Shown here: positions 11,991-23,299 of the stretch, in pieces
How positions within the stretch are numbered: the stretch's first letter is position 1
How the letters are laid out: every line of letters begins with the position of its first letter
Assembly (NCBI RefSeq): GCF_036320965.1
Contig: NC_092250.1
Span: forward strand, 18,802,617-18,866,616
DNA length: 64,000 nt
Reading direction: 5' to 3'
Source of the DNA: Panulirus ornatus
Taxonomy: Eukaryota > Arthropoda > Malacostraca > Decapoda > Palinuridae
Made by a program: the position numbers and the translations under genes
The notes under the pieces: generated by a model
Told to the model about the DNA's origin: nothing
Databases searched by the model: none
Seen by the model: the letters and a program-made list of their open reading frames with translations, nothing else

Positions 11991-13191
11991 GATTGGGGGG
12001 TCATTCGTCCGCTTTCAGTGTGACCCTTGCTGTCCTAGTGTGGTGTATGGCGTTCACGCACGCGTGTGCAGTCGCTGGCGTGAGTTACGTGCAACAGAGA
12101 AAAGTCAGGTGGGTTTACGTGTGGGTTGACAATCGAAGAAATGTATCCCTAGGCTGGTAGATACGTAACATATACGTATACAGAAGTATGTATGCACATA
12201 CACCTATGTACATAGGTACACGGTACATAGAGACAAGCTCACATGCGCAGTATCATTCACAATCACACCCACGTCGCAGCGGACCAAATCCTGTTCAGAA
12301 AATCATATATCCTAGCGGCCGCCTATCGTCTGATCTGGGCAGCCGACAATCCCAGGCGAGGGTGCCCGGGGGCCACTGAAACACGCCACACGGGTGATCA
12401 GGTGATACCTGGCCTCCCGCCCACAGGCACCTGGTCCCACTGAGGAGGAAGCATCGGGGAGGGGAGGGGGGGGAATGCCATCCATTTGCATGAGTGAGGC
12501 GAGCTGTGGGTAAAGTGGTGGCTTGGTTACACTGGTTTATGAGGCGGGGGAGTTCGCGTCCCATGGGATACAATTTCCTTAGGGTGACGTTCATGGGATA
12601 TGGTTGTGGGATATGTCTGGCGTTCCTGGGACGGTAATGTTTACATGGGGAGAAAGGTAGAGGGAGACGAATGAATACTTTTGCGCACGTTTTATGTATA
12701 CGTATATGGCTTTGTGTCCCCCCATCCCCCCCTTCAAGCTTGTTTATAGGTAATTAGTTACCTTTCCGGTAACCACGGCCCCCGGCTGGCCTGTCCTGCA
12801 GCTCAGGGATAGGTTGAGACGGTTCACAAGCGTGTATGATAAATACAGCTGATTTCGATAGACGACACACTGTGTTGAATACCATTTTCTACACCGATCA
12901 CCACTGGCAGAGTGGTGTAGTCTGTAGTGGCCATCGCACTGGTCACTAATACATCGACTTTTTTTTTTTTTTTAGTCATTATTTCACAAGTCGTTCCTTG
13001 TTGTGAGTTACGCCATACTTACGCCAGACACGGGCCCTTGTCTCGAGCCTTTCTGGGTTTCGTTTGTAAATCTAGAATTTTACTGGTGGTTCTTCCTGGG
13101 GAGAGGGTGGTGGGGGTACTTGGGTCACTCCTGGTGTTTCTCGCATGCGTATCTCCCCCCTGGGATCTCTCTGGCATGGGGAGGCTGGGGG

Positions 13192-13192
<1 letters not shown>
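11991..13192. other. Unique spacer
   Basis: No supported gene. It includes a poly-T tract (12959-12973) and a run of TACATA/ACGTATAC words around 12165-12235. Confidence 0.55.

Positions 13193-13251
<59 letters not shown>
13193..13251. repeat. (GT)n microsatellite
   Basis: About 29 uninterrupted TG units. Confidence 0.98.
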
Positions 13252-13252
<1 letters not shown>

Positions 13253-13540
13253 CCTGGTGCTTAGATCTGTCACGGACACACACGGGAAGTGAGTGTCTCC
13301 TGACGATTGAATTGCAGCAGTGTTTCTCTACCAGTGTTACATCGAGTGTGTCACTGTTACCTGTGTTACTATACAAGCAATTACGACGGTTACCTTCGGA
13401 GGCTTACGTTGGTGCCAGCGTTACTTTCTGAGGTGTAACACAGTTGCTACCGTTACCCTGAGTGTCACGCCGTTACCAGTGTTACCTCAGGAGGGGCAAC
13501 ACCCAGTTCATCCGTCGAGGCAAGCGTTGCTCGCCCCGTG

Positions 13541-13650
13541 CGCTATCTGACGGAGGTGTGAACGCGCGTTATCTGACGAAGGTGTGAACGCGCGTTATCT
13601 GACGGAGGTGTGAACGCGCGTTATCTGACGGAGGTGTGAAGGCACGTATC
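13541..13650. repeat. 26-bp minisatellite, about 4 copies
   Basis: The 26-bp unit contains CTGACGGAGGTGTGAACGCG. There are three near-identical copies and a diverged partial fourth. It is CpG-rich. Confidence 0.93.
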
Positions 13651-13788
13651 CGGTTCCCGCCTTTCCCGTATCACTCAGGATTACACCACGATCTTTTCCC
13701 TCCCTCACTCCCTCACACGTTGACACATGACAGTGTTCTGGTTCCCTGCACAGCCTTCAGGCTTGACAGTTGAAAGAATACTTGCAAG

Positions 13789-13794
<6 letters not shown>

Positions 13795-13878
<84 letters not shown>
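13795..13878. repeat. (CT)n microsatellite
   Basis: About 41 uninterrupted CT units, one of the longest dinucleotide tracts in the window. Confidence 0.98.
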
Positions 13879-13880
<2 letters not shown>

Positions 13881-14149
13881 TCATGCCTGGATACCTACGT
13901 ATGTGTGGTGGGGGCGCAATGTCTTTGTTTGCACGGGTTTAATGGAGTGTGGAGAAAGGCTCGGACAGCTGTGACTTTACGAAGAGCAAGTTGCGCCACA
14001 CGGTGGGTGGTTGGGATGGTGGGGAGGGTCCCCGCGACTCCTTTTACGTCAAGAACTTCTTCCAAAGGCCGGCTGCAGGAGGTACTGTTACCCCCCTACC
14101 CCTTCTCCTCCTCCTCCTCGTCCTTCTCCTCCGTCAGCATGACTGTATG
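13879..14149. other. Unique spacer
   Basis: No gene seen. A (CTC)n-like pyrimidine run lies at about 14098-14130. Confidence 0.5.
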
Positions 14150-14292
14150 ATACTTTGACACTTTGCTGGCCTGACCGCTAAAGGCCAAGCCAACACAGCC
14201 AAGTGTCGCACCATCCTGGTCACTGGTCGTGTCGTCATGCTCGAGGGTCGTACAGTCGTGCTGGAGGGTCGCACCGTCGCCCTCAAGGATTG
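14150..14292 (+). repeat. PAL21 repeat family, copy A
   Basis: A core-like segment (GGCCTGACCGCTAAAGGCC) is followed by about four units of the roughly 21-bp repeat (GGTCGTACAGTCGTGCTGG and variants). The arm on the left of the core is missing, so this is a half element. Confidence 0.75.
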
Positions 14293-15639
14293 AGGCTATG
14301 TCTGCCGCCAGATCTAGTGGGGAGACGCGTGAGGAATTTCGTGCCTGGGTCTAGTCCAGCCCGGGTCGGTGTGCAATGTTTTTGTTGGTATCAGTGACGG
14401 AGGGAGGGAGGTGAGGCGGTGGCTCCCGTCATGATGGTTAGCGGTCCGGCATTGTTCTGGTGAGATCGGGGTCCTCTCCCGCTCCAGCAACCCACTCACT
14501 CCCAAATCCAAGGCATTTTGTACGCATTCGAACCGCTAGCTTTCCTCTCTCACAGGTATACGTGGGACTTGCGTCTGGAGACGATCTCAGCGCAAAGCAG
14601 GAGTCGGGTGTAGTTTCCTGAGGCTCAGGGTCCAGAACGGTCTGGTCTGGGTTTGTTTACGTGTCAGAGGGAGTTGGATCTGGTAGGTCATGCGAGGAAA
14701 GCAGAGCAGATCACATAATTGCGTACATGTTTACTTAAATGGCGCGGCGACGGGCCTCCTCCCTCCTCACCATGTTGCAGCCCAACCCAGGTCCCAGGGG
14801 CATGAACCGTGTTGCTCAAGGGTGTCGTCTGTCCTGTGCCCCCACCAGGAGCTGGGTGGTAGGGATAGCGGCAGGAGGTGCGATGAGTAGGATGGGTCAC
14901 TGAGGGGGCGTGGAGAAGGTGGTGTTTTGGGGATGGAAAGGGCAGGATGGGGGTGTGATGGAGGGCGTGGTAATGGTGGTGGTTGGATGGGATTGGGTGC
15001 AGGATAGGCGATGGAGGAACTGTAGGAGAAAACCTGGGATGGAAGTCAGTGGGAGGGAGGAAGAAAACAGGGTTTGGTGTAAAGTTGCAAGAAGATGGGG
15101 TGTAGTATGTTTGTATAAAGATAGAGTATTGCATGTTTGTATTATAGGGAGTGTGAGGGAAGAATGTAGCGAGAGGTGATGCGCTGTATGGTACAGGGGA
15201 AAGAGGGGGGTGTGTTGTATTATGTAGGGAGGGAGGGGGGCGTGTGTGTTGTATGGTGCAGGTTGTGGTGCCTTAACGGTGCAGTGAAGAGGAATGTTTG
15301 TGTCCCCCCTGAGGCCATGATAATCAGTATGCAGGGTGTAGTCAACCCATCACCCTACTTACTATGGTGAGCCGTGAGGCAGGTCGCGCTCATACTGGAA
15401 GCATCGGGGACGGTCATTTTGTTTCTTATCTTCTGATTACCAGGTTTAAAGATCCTTCGTTGGCCAGGGTTATGGGGTCGGTTACTGGCCCCCGGCACCC
15501 CGGGTTCACACATCTCTGCTCGGGCGCCGCTCGCTACCCAGCGGGCTACCTCAGTTTGTTTATCTTCTCCCAGCCTCAGAAGTGTAATGGGCCTGAGATA
15601 TATTTTTTCTTTTTCATTGCCTAAACGTAAGATTTTTTC
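14293..15639. other. G/T-rich unique spacer
   Basis: No supported gene. From about 14880 to 15270 the top strand is strongly G-rich (GGGAGGGAGGGG, GTGGTGG words), so several mirrored frames stay open without meaning. Confidence 0.55.
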
Positions 15640-15670
15640 CTTCTCTCTCTCTCTCTCTCTTTTTTTTTTG
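15640..15670. repeat. Short (CT)n then poly-T
   Basis: About nine CT units directly followed by a T tract. Confidence 0.9.
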
Positions 15671-15744
15671 TAGATAATGTTGCACGTGAGGCAATTCTGC
15701 TTGAAGAGGGTCGTACTTAGTTATAAGGGGGTGCTGGCTATATC

Positions 15745-15746
<2 letters not shown>

Positions 15747-15805
<59 letters not shown>
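15747..15805. repeat. (GA)n microsatellite
   Basis: About 29 uninterrupted GA units. Confidence 0.98.
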
Positions 15806-15807
<2 letters not shown>

Positions 15808-16020
15808 TATTTAATGTGGGAAAGTCTCCTTCCTGGAATACAACAGTGGAAAGATGTAGTACGCGCCGCGCGTGTGGAAAGCGTGGGAGGGAGGGAGGTC
15901 TTCACACGCCGCGTTGACGGAGGCACCACCGCGGCGTTGGCTCCGACGGAGTTCATCGCCCCAGCCTGTTTCCTGCCCCCCTCCCCTCCCCCCCTTACGC
16001 TTGTCTGTTGCGTTCACCCG

Positions 16021-16135
16021 CCACTGTGGAAAAGCTCCTCTCCGTCCTGGACACACCGTAGAGCGAGCGTTCATCCCCCTCCACTGGAAAAGCTCCTTTC
16101 CATTCTGGACACTGTGGAGCATTCATGCTCCACTG
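16021..16135. repeat. 50- to 60-bp tandem duplication
   Basis: Two copies of a segment starting CCACTG..GAAAAGCTCCT and continuing C.TTC.TGGACAC, with a third start (CCACTGGGAC). The first copy is about 10 bp longer than the second. Confidence 0.75.
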
Positions 16136-16365
16136 GGACAAGAAAGAAGAGTTTGCCATCGTGGCTACGTATGGGTGTTGGTGAGGTCAGGGCTCCATCC
16201 TGCCTACATACGAAGCCTGTCGTGTGTGTCTGTGTATATGAACTGTTCGCTCTCATAGAAAATCTATAATTGCTCAGAATACCTTATCGTCCGTACCGTT
16301 CATCTGTGGGAACTCTTTACCTTCTCAGAGCCATGTGTTTCCCAACACCTTCCACCACGTCATGA

Positions 16366-16368
<3 letters not shown>

Positions 16369-16445
<77 letters not shown>
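16369..16445. repeat. (CT)n microsatellite
   Basis: About 38 uninterrupted CT units. Confidence 0.98.
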
Positions 16446-16447
<2 letters not shown>

Positions 16448-17067
16448 GTACCATATTAAGTCTCTGTCTGGATGAAGACTTCAGGTTCCGTGACTGGTGA
16501 CGTCCACGTGAAAGAAAAGAAAAGAAAAGATAGCTTTGATATCTGGGTGTAGCTGGGGAGGAGGATAGCGTGCGTGTAAGGAGACCGACTTGAAGGTTTG
16601 TTATCTTAAGATTTGCATAGATTCGCGAAGACGCTCCCTGACGTGTTAGACGAGTTTGCCGCATGCGGCCAGACCTTTCGAGTCGCTGATACCGCAGCGG
16701 GTGGAGAGGCGAGGTGTGGTGTGGTCATGTGAAAATGAACAGTTGACGGAGCGGATTGTATATAATATATGTATGGCGTGGTGGTTGACGTGCGTCGCGG
16801 GCTTTACGATGCCGACGCGCGTCCAGCGGAGCCGAATTCCGGGAGTGTGTTTGACTTCCGGCGTGGCCTCTGGTAGGGGGGGTAGGGGGTAGGGGGGACT
16901 GGAGGGGCACCAGGGGAAGAGGGCGCCACTTTCCACATGATGACCGTACCGGTACAGTACTGGTACTGGCCTCGGTGAAGCCACATGTAGGGCCTCATGT
17001 GTCTCTGTGGAGCTTTATGGTGTATATGATGTTTATATAATGTTTATAGTTTTTTCTTTGTACTGAA

Positions 17068-17071
<4 letters not shown>
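16446..17071. other. Unique spacer
   Basis: No gene seen. There is an AAAGA repeat at 16511-16528, a G-rich run near 16875-16905, and a GTACCGGTAC palindrome at 16946-16955. Confidence 0.5.
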
Positions 17072-17106
<35 letters not shown>

Positions 17107-17120
17107 GCGGGGGGGGGGGG
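17072..17120. repeat. (GT)n and poly-G
   Basis: About 15 GT units to 17101, a short TATGTGGC link, then 12 G residues. Confidence 0.95.
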
Positions 17121-17548
17121 AGGTGCAGGGAGGTCAGCCAGCTGTGAAGGTCATGATGAAAATACATTGTCTGGTTCTGGTCAGCCACTGTGGTCGGTGG
17201 TGCCTCCATTGACTGCTGCAGCTCCTGTTGATCACCTGTTACTGTTGTGCGTTAGTGTAGCACAGTGATGCCCTAGCCTGGCCTCACTTCACAAGGCATC
17301 GTGTCGTCTTATAATGATCATGTCCTGGTGGAGGGTGGTGAGGTCGCTGTATAAGGCGTCGCGTGGTCCATGTTCAACGTAGAGGTGGGGCTGGGGACGA
17401 CATGCGACCTCCCCAGTGGAGAAGGACGCACATTCAGTATATAGTCTTGTAACAACACGTCCCTAACGCACAGCCCGCACTGCCATGTTCCCCTGCGCGC
17501 TGAACACACCAGACGTATCATTCATGCTAGTCCAGATGTAATGATACT

Positions 17549-17825
17549 TAGCCCCTGAGCACGACGGGACGACCCTTGATTGCTGTGGCTTGACCTTTGA
17601 CCTGATTGTTATCGGCATGGCTAGTCTTCCAAGGCCAGCCAGGTCATTATACGCAAGGGTCGAGCCCTCGTGCTCAGGGGGTCATACAGTCGTTACTTCG
17701 TGGTCTTACCTTTGTACTTTTGGGTCGTACCTGCGTGCTCTCTGGTCGTACCGTCGTGCTAAGTCGTCGTCCCGCCCTACTCAGTGGTCGTTCCACCGAC
17801 CTCAAGGGTCGTACCTTCATAATCA
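17549..17825. repeat. PAL21 repeat family, copy B (two-armed)
   Basis: The left arm at 17552-17580 is one unit in reverse orientation (TGAGCACGACGGGACGACCC). The core follows at about 17581-17670, with CTTTGACCTGATT and GGCCAGCCAGGTCA. The right arm at about 17662-17822 has seven or eight diverged forward units (AAGGGTCG, CTGGTCGTACCGTCGTGCT and variants). Opposite array orientation around the core is the family's diagnostic layout. Confidence 0.8.
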
Positions 17826-18739
17826 AGCGAATAAAAACCTCGACATAAATTTTCTCGTTGGAACTAACACATGCGTGATGGCTTTTGACCGACAACAAAC
17901 GTGATGGTGAGGGAAAAAAAGAAAGAGAAAGAAAAATCTTGTCTCATTATGTCTGTTGCAGGGTTGTGGGAGGGAGCGGTTGGGGCAGGCGTGGCGGTGT
18001 GGTTATACCGGCGCCGGCCGACCCCACCCTCCGGCGTACACCAGAACATTGATGTAGTTCTTGTCTTGTGAATGGTCTGCTTTCTGAATGGGTTCCCTGG
18101 CGTTTCCCTCCCCGGCAATGCAGCGTCCTCGCCCTCGCCCTCGCCCGCGTGTGTGGTGTGTGTAAAGATGGTGTACATCTGGATTTACGTCGAGGTTGGC
18201 GCACACACATCTGGGTATATCTGTGGAGATTTCGTCGCGAGCTGAAGACTCTCTTTAAAACGTTCCTCCCTCCGTCATTAAGACAGCTGCCGTGGTGGTT
18301 ATTCCAGGTTGATTTGGCGAGCGATAACCTCTCCCTCAAGCCGCCTCTTGTCGGGAGGAGGAGGGTGGGAGAGCGACCTTAGAATAATGGGTGTCTTACT
18401 CCCTCAGATGTTCCGTGCTCGTCTTATCCATTCATTATCGGGGGATGTTATCAGCCGGGCTGTCGGGGGACGAGCCCCTGAATAGTATGAAAGGCAGCGA
18501 GGGAGACTGGTTCTTAATAGCTTATACACTTGATATCCCGAGTCATTCAATGAAGAAGAGGGAGGGCGGGTGGGTCGTTGCCGGGGAGCAGATTGTGTGG
18601 TACGACCAGTTTCTGCAGCAGGCCCGGTCATGATGGTTGGTTGGGGGGTGGTGTGTTCCCGGCCGCAATTGTGCCTCCGCTGCCACCAGAAGAAGGGTCG
18701 TCACATTCCACGATGACTCAAACCCTGCCACACAGGGGC
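17826..18739. other. Unique spacer
   Basis: No supported gene. The GC-rich frames at 17947-18382 are mirror frames on opposite strands without recognisable domains. Confidence 0.5.
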
Positions 18740-18895
18740 CCCCGGGCAGCTGGTGCACGCCTCCACCACCACCACCCACTCCACAACCCCCACCCCCTCA
18801 CCTCACCCCCCCCCCTCTCCTCTACTGCCGCTAAAGTACTGGGTGTGTGGGGGACCACCACCACCACCACCCTCCTCCCCTACCCGGGTGGGACC
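18740..18895. repeat. CCA/C-rich low-complexity tract
   Basis: CACCACCACC runs at about 18761-18778 and 18856-18872, with C tracts between. Confidence 0.85.
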
Positions 18896-19005
18896 GCAGT
18901 CGTGTAATTGTGTCGAGAACTTTGCGTGAGACGTGAGGACGTGCGGTGTGGTGTACGTCAACACAGCTGGGGTGTACGACGGCGCCCCGGCGAGTCTCTC
19001 TTCCC

Positions 19006-19011
<6 letters not shown>

Positions 19012-19081
<70 letters not shown>
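19012..19081. repeat. (CT)n microsatellite
   Basis: About 35 CT units; the first of two same-orientation tracts 55 bp apart. Confidence 0.98.
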
Positions 19082-19083
<2 letters not shown>

Positions 19084-19134
19084 AGCCTTTGTTTACATGT
19101 CCAGGTGTGTACGATAAGGGAGTCATGAGAGTAC

Positions 19135-19136
<2 letters not shown>

Positions 19137-19213
<77 letters not shown>
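19137..19213. repeat. (CT)n microsatellite
   Basis: About 38 CT units; the second of the pair. Confidence 0.98.
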
Positions 19214-19215
<2 letters not shown>

Positions 19216-19771
19216 CACATGCGACGTCAAGCTGCGCTTCTTAACGAATTCCGGTGCTTTGGTTTGAGAATGATCGTCCAGAGTTCATGCCACGCGCTGA
19301 ACACTCACTCTTGGTTTATGTAAATATTCCTTATGGACTTGAGGAACGCCGGAGAATAACTTCCACCAAATACAGGTGTTGTGTGCCGCCCGGCAGATGG
19401 GTATCTGGGCGGTGTATGATAATGGCCGGATTGTCCTGCCTTTAGCCTGTGTTTATACGGAAATTCCATCCGGATAAGGTCAGATTTTTCGTCCACATGG
19501 CCCACGTTACGGCTCTCGACCGGACTGGTAATCCCGGTCAATCTTTGGGACATATACGGTTCAAGAATGGTAGTCTGAACCAGTTTTTCCTGGGGTTCGA
19601 TCCCATGTCCCCGTGTCTCCGGTGTTGCTCTCTGTACCGCCTCAGACCTGACGGCACTACAGCTCCTCCTGGTGTCTCAAGAGAGAAGCAGTTCATTTAA
19701 GCGTTCCAGTACCATCGATTTACCCTCATTTTTTTGTTGATATTGAGTAAGATTTTTCCATATCTTAATGT
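19214..19771. other. Unique spacer
   Basis: Overlapping frames on both strands (19305-19553 minus, 19449-19700 plus) have varied composition but no recognised motif. A tRNA B-box-like word (GGTTCGATCCC) lies at 19595-19605 without a matching A box. Confidence 0.5.
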
Positions 19772-19817
19772 ACACACACACACACACACACGCACGCACG
19801 CACGCACACACGCACAT
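19772..19817. repeat. (CA)n with CGCA variants
   Basis: CA repeats to about 19790, then four GCAC units and further CA/CG variants. Confidence 0.93.
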
Positions 19818-19998
19818 GTATATGTGAGTAATCTTTTCGTTGTGAGGTAAATAGAACACAGTACCTACCTGAAGGTGACACGCTTAAAGTTTGCGTCAGG
19901 GTCGTTGACTTTTGATATTACCATGAGCACAGACAGATGGCGACGGTAGCTCACACGTTACGTGGTAAAATGAATAACGAGACGTGTCACGCTAAAGG

Positions 19999-20289
19999 TA
20001 ACGAATTGAGGTTGAGAAGGCGTGGGTAACGAGTTGAGGAAGAGAAGGCGTGGGTAACGAGTTGAGGTAGAGAAGGCGTGGGTAATGAGTTGAGGTAGAG
20101 AAGGCGTGGGTAACGAGTTGCGGTTGAGAAGGCGTGGGTAACGAGTTAAGGTAGAGAAGGCGTTGGTAACGAGTTGAGGAAGACAAGGCGTGGGTAACGA
20201 GTTGAGGTAGAGAAGGCGTGGGTAATGAGTTAAGGTAGAGAAGGCGTTGGTAACGAGTTGAGGAAGAGAAGGCGTGGGTAACGAGTTAG
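19999..20289. repeat. 28-bp minisatellite, about 10 copies
   Basis: The 28-bp unit contains GTAACGAGTTGAGG and GAGAAGGCGTGG. Copies differ at a few positions (GGTAGAG, GGAAGAG, GGTTGAG variants) and the variants recur in blocks, suggesting multi-unit duplication. The reverse-strand frame is an artefact repeating every 84 bp. Confidence 0.95.
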
Positions 20290-20584
20290 AAGAGACGTGT
20301 GTAATGATGAGGAAATGGAGTTTCAGGGAATAGAAAATGGATTGTGGACGTGATAGAAGTTACATGGTAGTAGTACGAGAGATCGGAGAATTGGAAGAGG
20401 TTTGGATGGAATACACTTAGAAGGAGGGAAGTAAATGTGAGTGGAGAGGAGACACGAGCAGCGAGGTTGTTGATGGAGTTGAATACAACCGAAGAATGTA
20501 GATGGAAGTGTGCAAGATTCATAGACTGAAGGATTACGGAGGTAAAGGCGATTAGGATCAGGTAGAAGGAACATAGTAGGATTA
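20290..20584. other. Purine-rich spacer between two arrays
   Basis: Purine-rich on the top strand (GGAAG, GAGGAG words), similar in base use to the flanking arrays; possibly decayed repeat. The long reverse-strand frame running through here from the 38-bp array is not a gene. Confidence 0.5.
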
Positions 20585-21116
20585 GTAGATGTAGCGGGAG
20601 AGTAGATGCAGTTGGTGGATTGGTAGATGTAGCGGGAGAGTAGATGCAGTTGGTGGATTGGTAGATGTAGCGGGAGAGTAGATGCAGTTGGTGGATTGGT
20701 AGATGTAGCGGGAGAGTAGATGCAGTTGGTGGATTGGTAGATGTAGCGGGAGAGTAGATGCAGTTGGTGGATTGGTAGATGTAGCGGGAGAGTAGATGCA
20801 GTTGGTGGATTGGTAGATGTAGCGGGAGAGTAGATGCAGTTGGTGGATTGGTAGATGTAGCGGGAGAGTAGATGCAGTTGGTGGATTGGTAGATGTAGCG
20901 GGAGAGTAGATGCAGTTGGTGGATTGGTAGATGTAGCGGGAGAGTAGATGCAGTTGGTGGATTGGTAGATGTAGCGGGAGAGTAGATGCAGTTGGTGGAT
21001 TGGTAGATGTAGCGGGAGAGTAGATGCAGTTGGTGGATTGGTAGATGTAGCGGGAGAGTAGATGCAGTTGGTGGATTGGTAGATGTAACGGGAGAGTAGA
21101 TGCAGTTGGTGGATTA
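20585..21116. repeat. 38-bp minisatellite, 14 copies
   Basis: Fourteen almost identical 38-bp units (532 bp) containing GTAGATGTAGCGGGAGAG and GCAGTTGGTGG. I see a single internal change (AACGGG in the last copy). Because 38 is not a multiple of 3 but no stop occurs in any reverse frame, a 292-codon reverse frame results that repeats every 38 residues; this is an artefact. The near-perfect identity implies recent expansion or strong homogenisation. Confidence 0.97.
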
Positions 21117-22589
21117 GGATTGACGAGAGTAGACGGAGATAGTTATGGAAGAGGAGCTTGTTGAAGGGGAAGTGGAAGAGGTCATTACAAAAGGTGGCCA
21201 AAGCCTGAAAAGTCTGGGAAGGTCCGACGGCAGAATGGGGTCGAGATGTGCAAGTGGAACAGGCTCAAGATAATGCAGGCTGATCAGGGTTAGATGGAAG
21301 AAAGAGAGAATAAGATCAAGGTGGAGGAATTTCTCGTTCAGCCGTGTAATGCAGCGGTGTTGCTTGCATGTCTCGGGTGGCTCATTTTTTTTTTTTTTTT
21401 CTTACACCACCTCCTCAGCCACGGTGGGACCCAAAAGTCTCTCGTCTTATCAGAGACTCTCATAATTATGTCTCCCATCAGCTGTGCCTCCTCGCCCGCC
21501 TCCTCAGTGTTGCTTCCGCGTCTTTGTTTCTACAGAGTGTTTCGGCTGCTGCTCCCCTGGGCTGTATTTGTATGTGTCCCAGCCACAAAAAAGGGACCAG
21601 TTGGACCCGTACCACACGGCTAGCTGTTGCTTTCTTTAGTTTTTTTTTGCGCGCGTGTGTGTGTGTGGAGACCAGCCACACGAGGATTGGTCGTTATGAT
21701 ATCCCCTTCCGAAGAGCGACACTGTCCAGTTCATCTTCTTTTTGTAATCAAACACCCTTTCCACCCTCAACACTCGGGTCTGAACATGGGGGTTAAACCT
21801 GCTGCCAATATTTTGATGTATGTATTTATTTGTAGTATATTCCGGTTATTTTCTTGTTGAAACTAATTTGGATTCGATCGTCATAACATAGCCTGCACCA
21901 TGTTGGTTAATGTGAAGAACATGGTAAGAACTCCGGCCGTGGACGGGATGAACAGGGTGGGATATGGCAGGGGTTGTCTGCCGTAAACAGAACTAATGAC
22001 CCTTGTGTCTATTGTAAACCAGAACATTTGTTTACCTTCCTACCCAGTGAAGAGGAGGCAGTGAGTGTAAACACTTGTCATTCTTAGAGACACGGTGTGT
22101 GTGGGATAACGTGTGTGTATTCGTCAGCCTTCAGTTAGCCCTTAGCCCCCTGGGCTGGCCCTAAAGGCTCATCCACCACTACAATCATGTACGTCACCCC
22201 CTCCAGTAAGCCCCAGGTCAGCCCTCAGCCCCTGTGGTGACTCTAAGAGCCCTGCTTCATCCCCTCCACTCGGCCCTCTCAATGAAATACCAGCCTCAGG
22301 TTCTTAGAAGGGTTGGTGTGGCGGGCATCAGGCCGGCCCACGCCCACCCGTCACCTCACCTTCGCTTCTCGTTCTTCAACGGTAAAATAATTTTGCATCC
22401 AAGTCTCATAATCCTTCGTGTTCTTCCATGAAGATATACTCATGTGTATATATAGTCATTTTTCTTCGATTTGCATAGATTCTTTGCTGTTCACGAAGCG
22501 TTGCACACGGTCGGTTTGAATATTTAGATTATTGTCTTGTGGGGGCTAGTGAGATGTTGCACCCGTTGCTGTGTACTTGAGAGTTCATA
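21117..22589. other. Unique spacer
   Basis: No supported gene. Poly-T at 21385-21400 and a short GT run near 21655-21668. Several frames at 21294-21860 overlap in different phases and carry no domain. Confidence 0.5.
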
Positions 22590-22830
22590 GAAAAGACAGG
22601 TAACAGGAAAGCTGATGGTCAGTGACGAGGTTATATGCTGGAGGACATTACATGGGAAGGACAGACCGGAAGACCTGATGGTCTGTGATGAGACTGTTAG
22701 GGTACATTACTAGGAGAGAGAGGTAACAGAAGACCTGATTGCGTTATCTGGAGGAGAGGACATGGGAAGGACAGATAACATAAGACCTGAAGGTGAGGTT
22801 ATCTGCTTGGGGACAATCATAACAGCCATC
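22590..22830. repeat. Degenerate about 70-bp repeat, also found at 54.87 kb
   Basis: Three or four diverged units carry the ordered words GACATGGGAAGGACAG, GAAGACCTGATGG, and GAGGTTAT.TGCT. The same AGAAGACCTGATGG ... GGTTATCTGCTG order occurs once at 54872-54925, so the unit is dispersed as well as tandem. Confidence 0.75.
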
Positions 22831-23070
22831 TGGAGCAGGAGGCTGCGATCAGCCCGCCTGGAGAATCACCCTCAGGAACCTGTCTGTGGGAGAGGAAGGT
22901 TCGGGTGAAGTGTCCGTGGACTCGTTCCAATGACATCGGGGGTGAGCACCCGGGAGGAGCTGGCTGGTGAGTCTCATGCCAGGTGGGGTGGGTGAGGGGG
23001 GGACGATTCTTTCATAATAAGGAAGGGTGCAGGAACAAAGAGAGACAGATCAAAATGCAATAATGTGGGG

Positions 23071-23073
<3 letters not shown>
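22831..23073. other. Unique spacer
   Basis: No gene or repeat recognised. Confidence 0.5.

Positions 23074-23149
<76 letters not shown>
23074..23149. repeat. (GA)n microsatellite
   Basis: About 38 uninterrupted AG units. Confidence 0.98.
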
Positions 23150-23155
<6 letters not shown>

Positions 23156-23299
23156 GGAAGTGGTGGTTTGTCAGGGAGACCCAAGGTTGAAGGAGGGAGC
23201 CAGGGTGAGAGCTGGTGGTTCTTAAGGAAGACACGAAGGTTGGGGGGAGGGAGTCGGGGATCTGTCAGTTTTGGATGAGCCACACCAGCGTTGTATTGT

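Noticed and set aside
19595..19605. B-box word GGTTCGATCCC
   Set aside because: No A box at the right distance and no paired arms; likely chance or an old relic.
20323..21201. 292-codon reverse reading frame
   Set aside because: It is a translation of the 38-bp array and repeats exactly every 38 residues, in line with three tandem DNA units per cycle.
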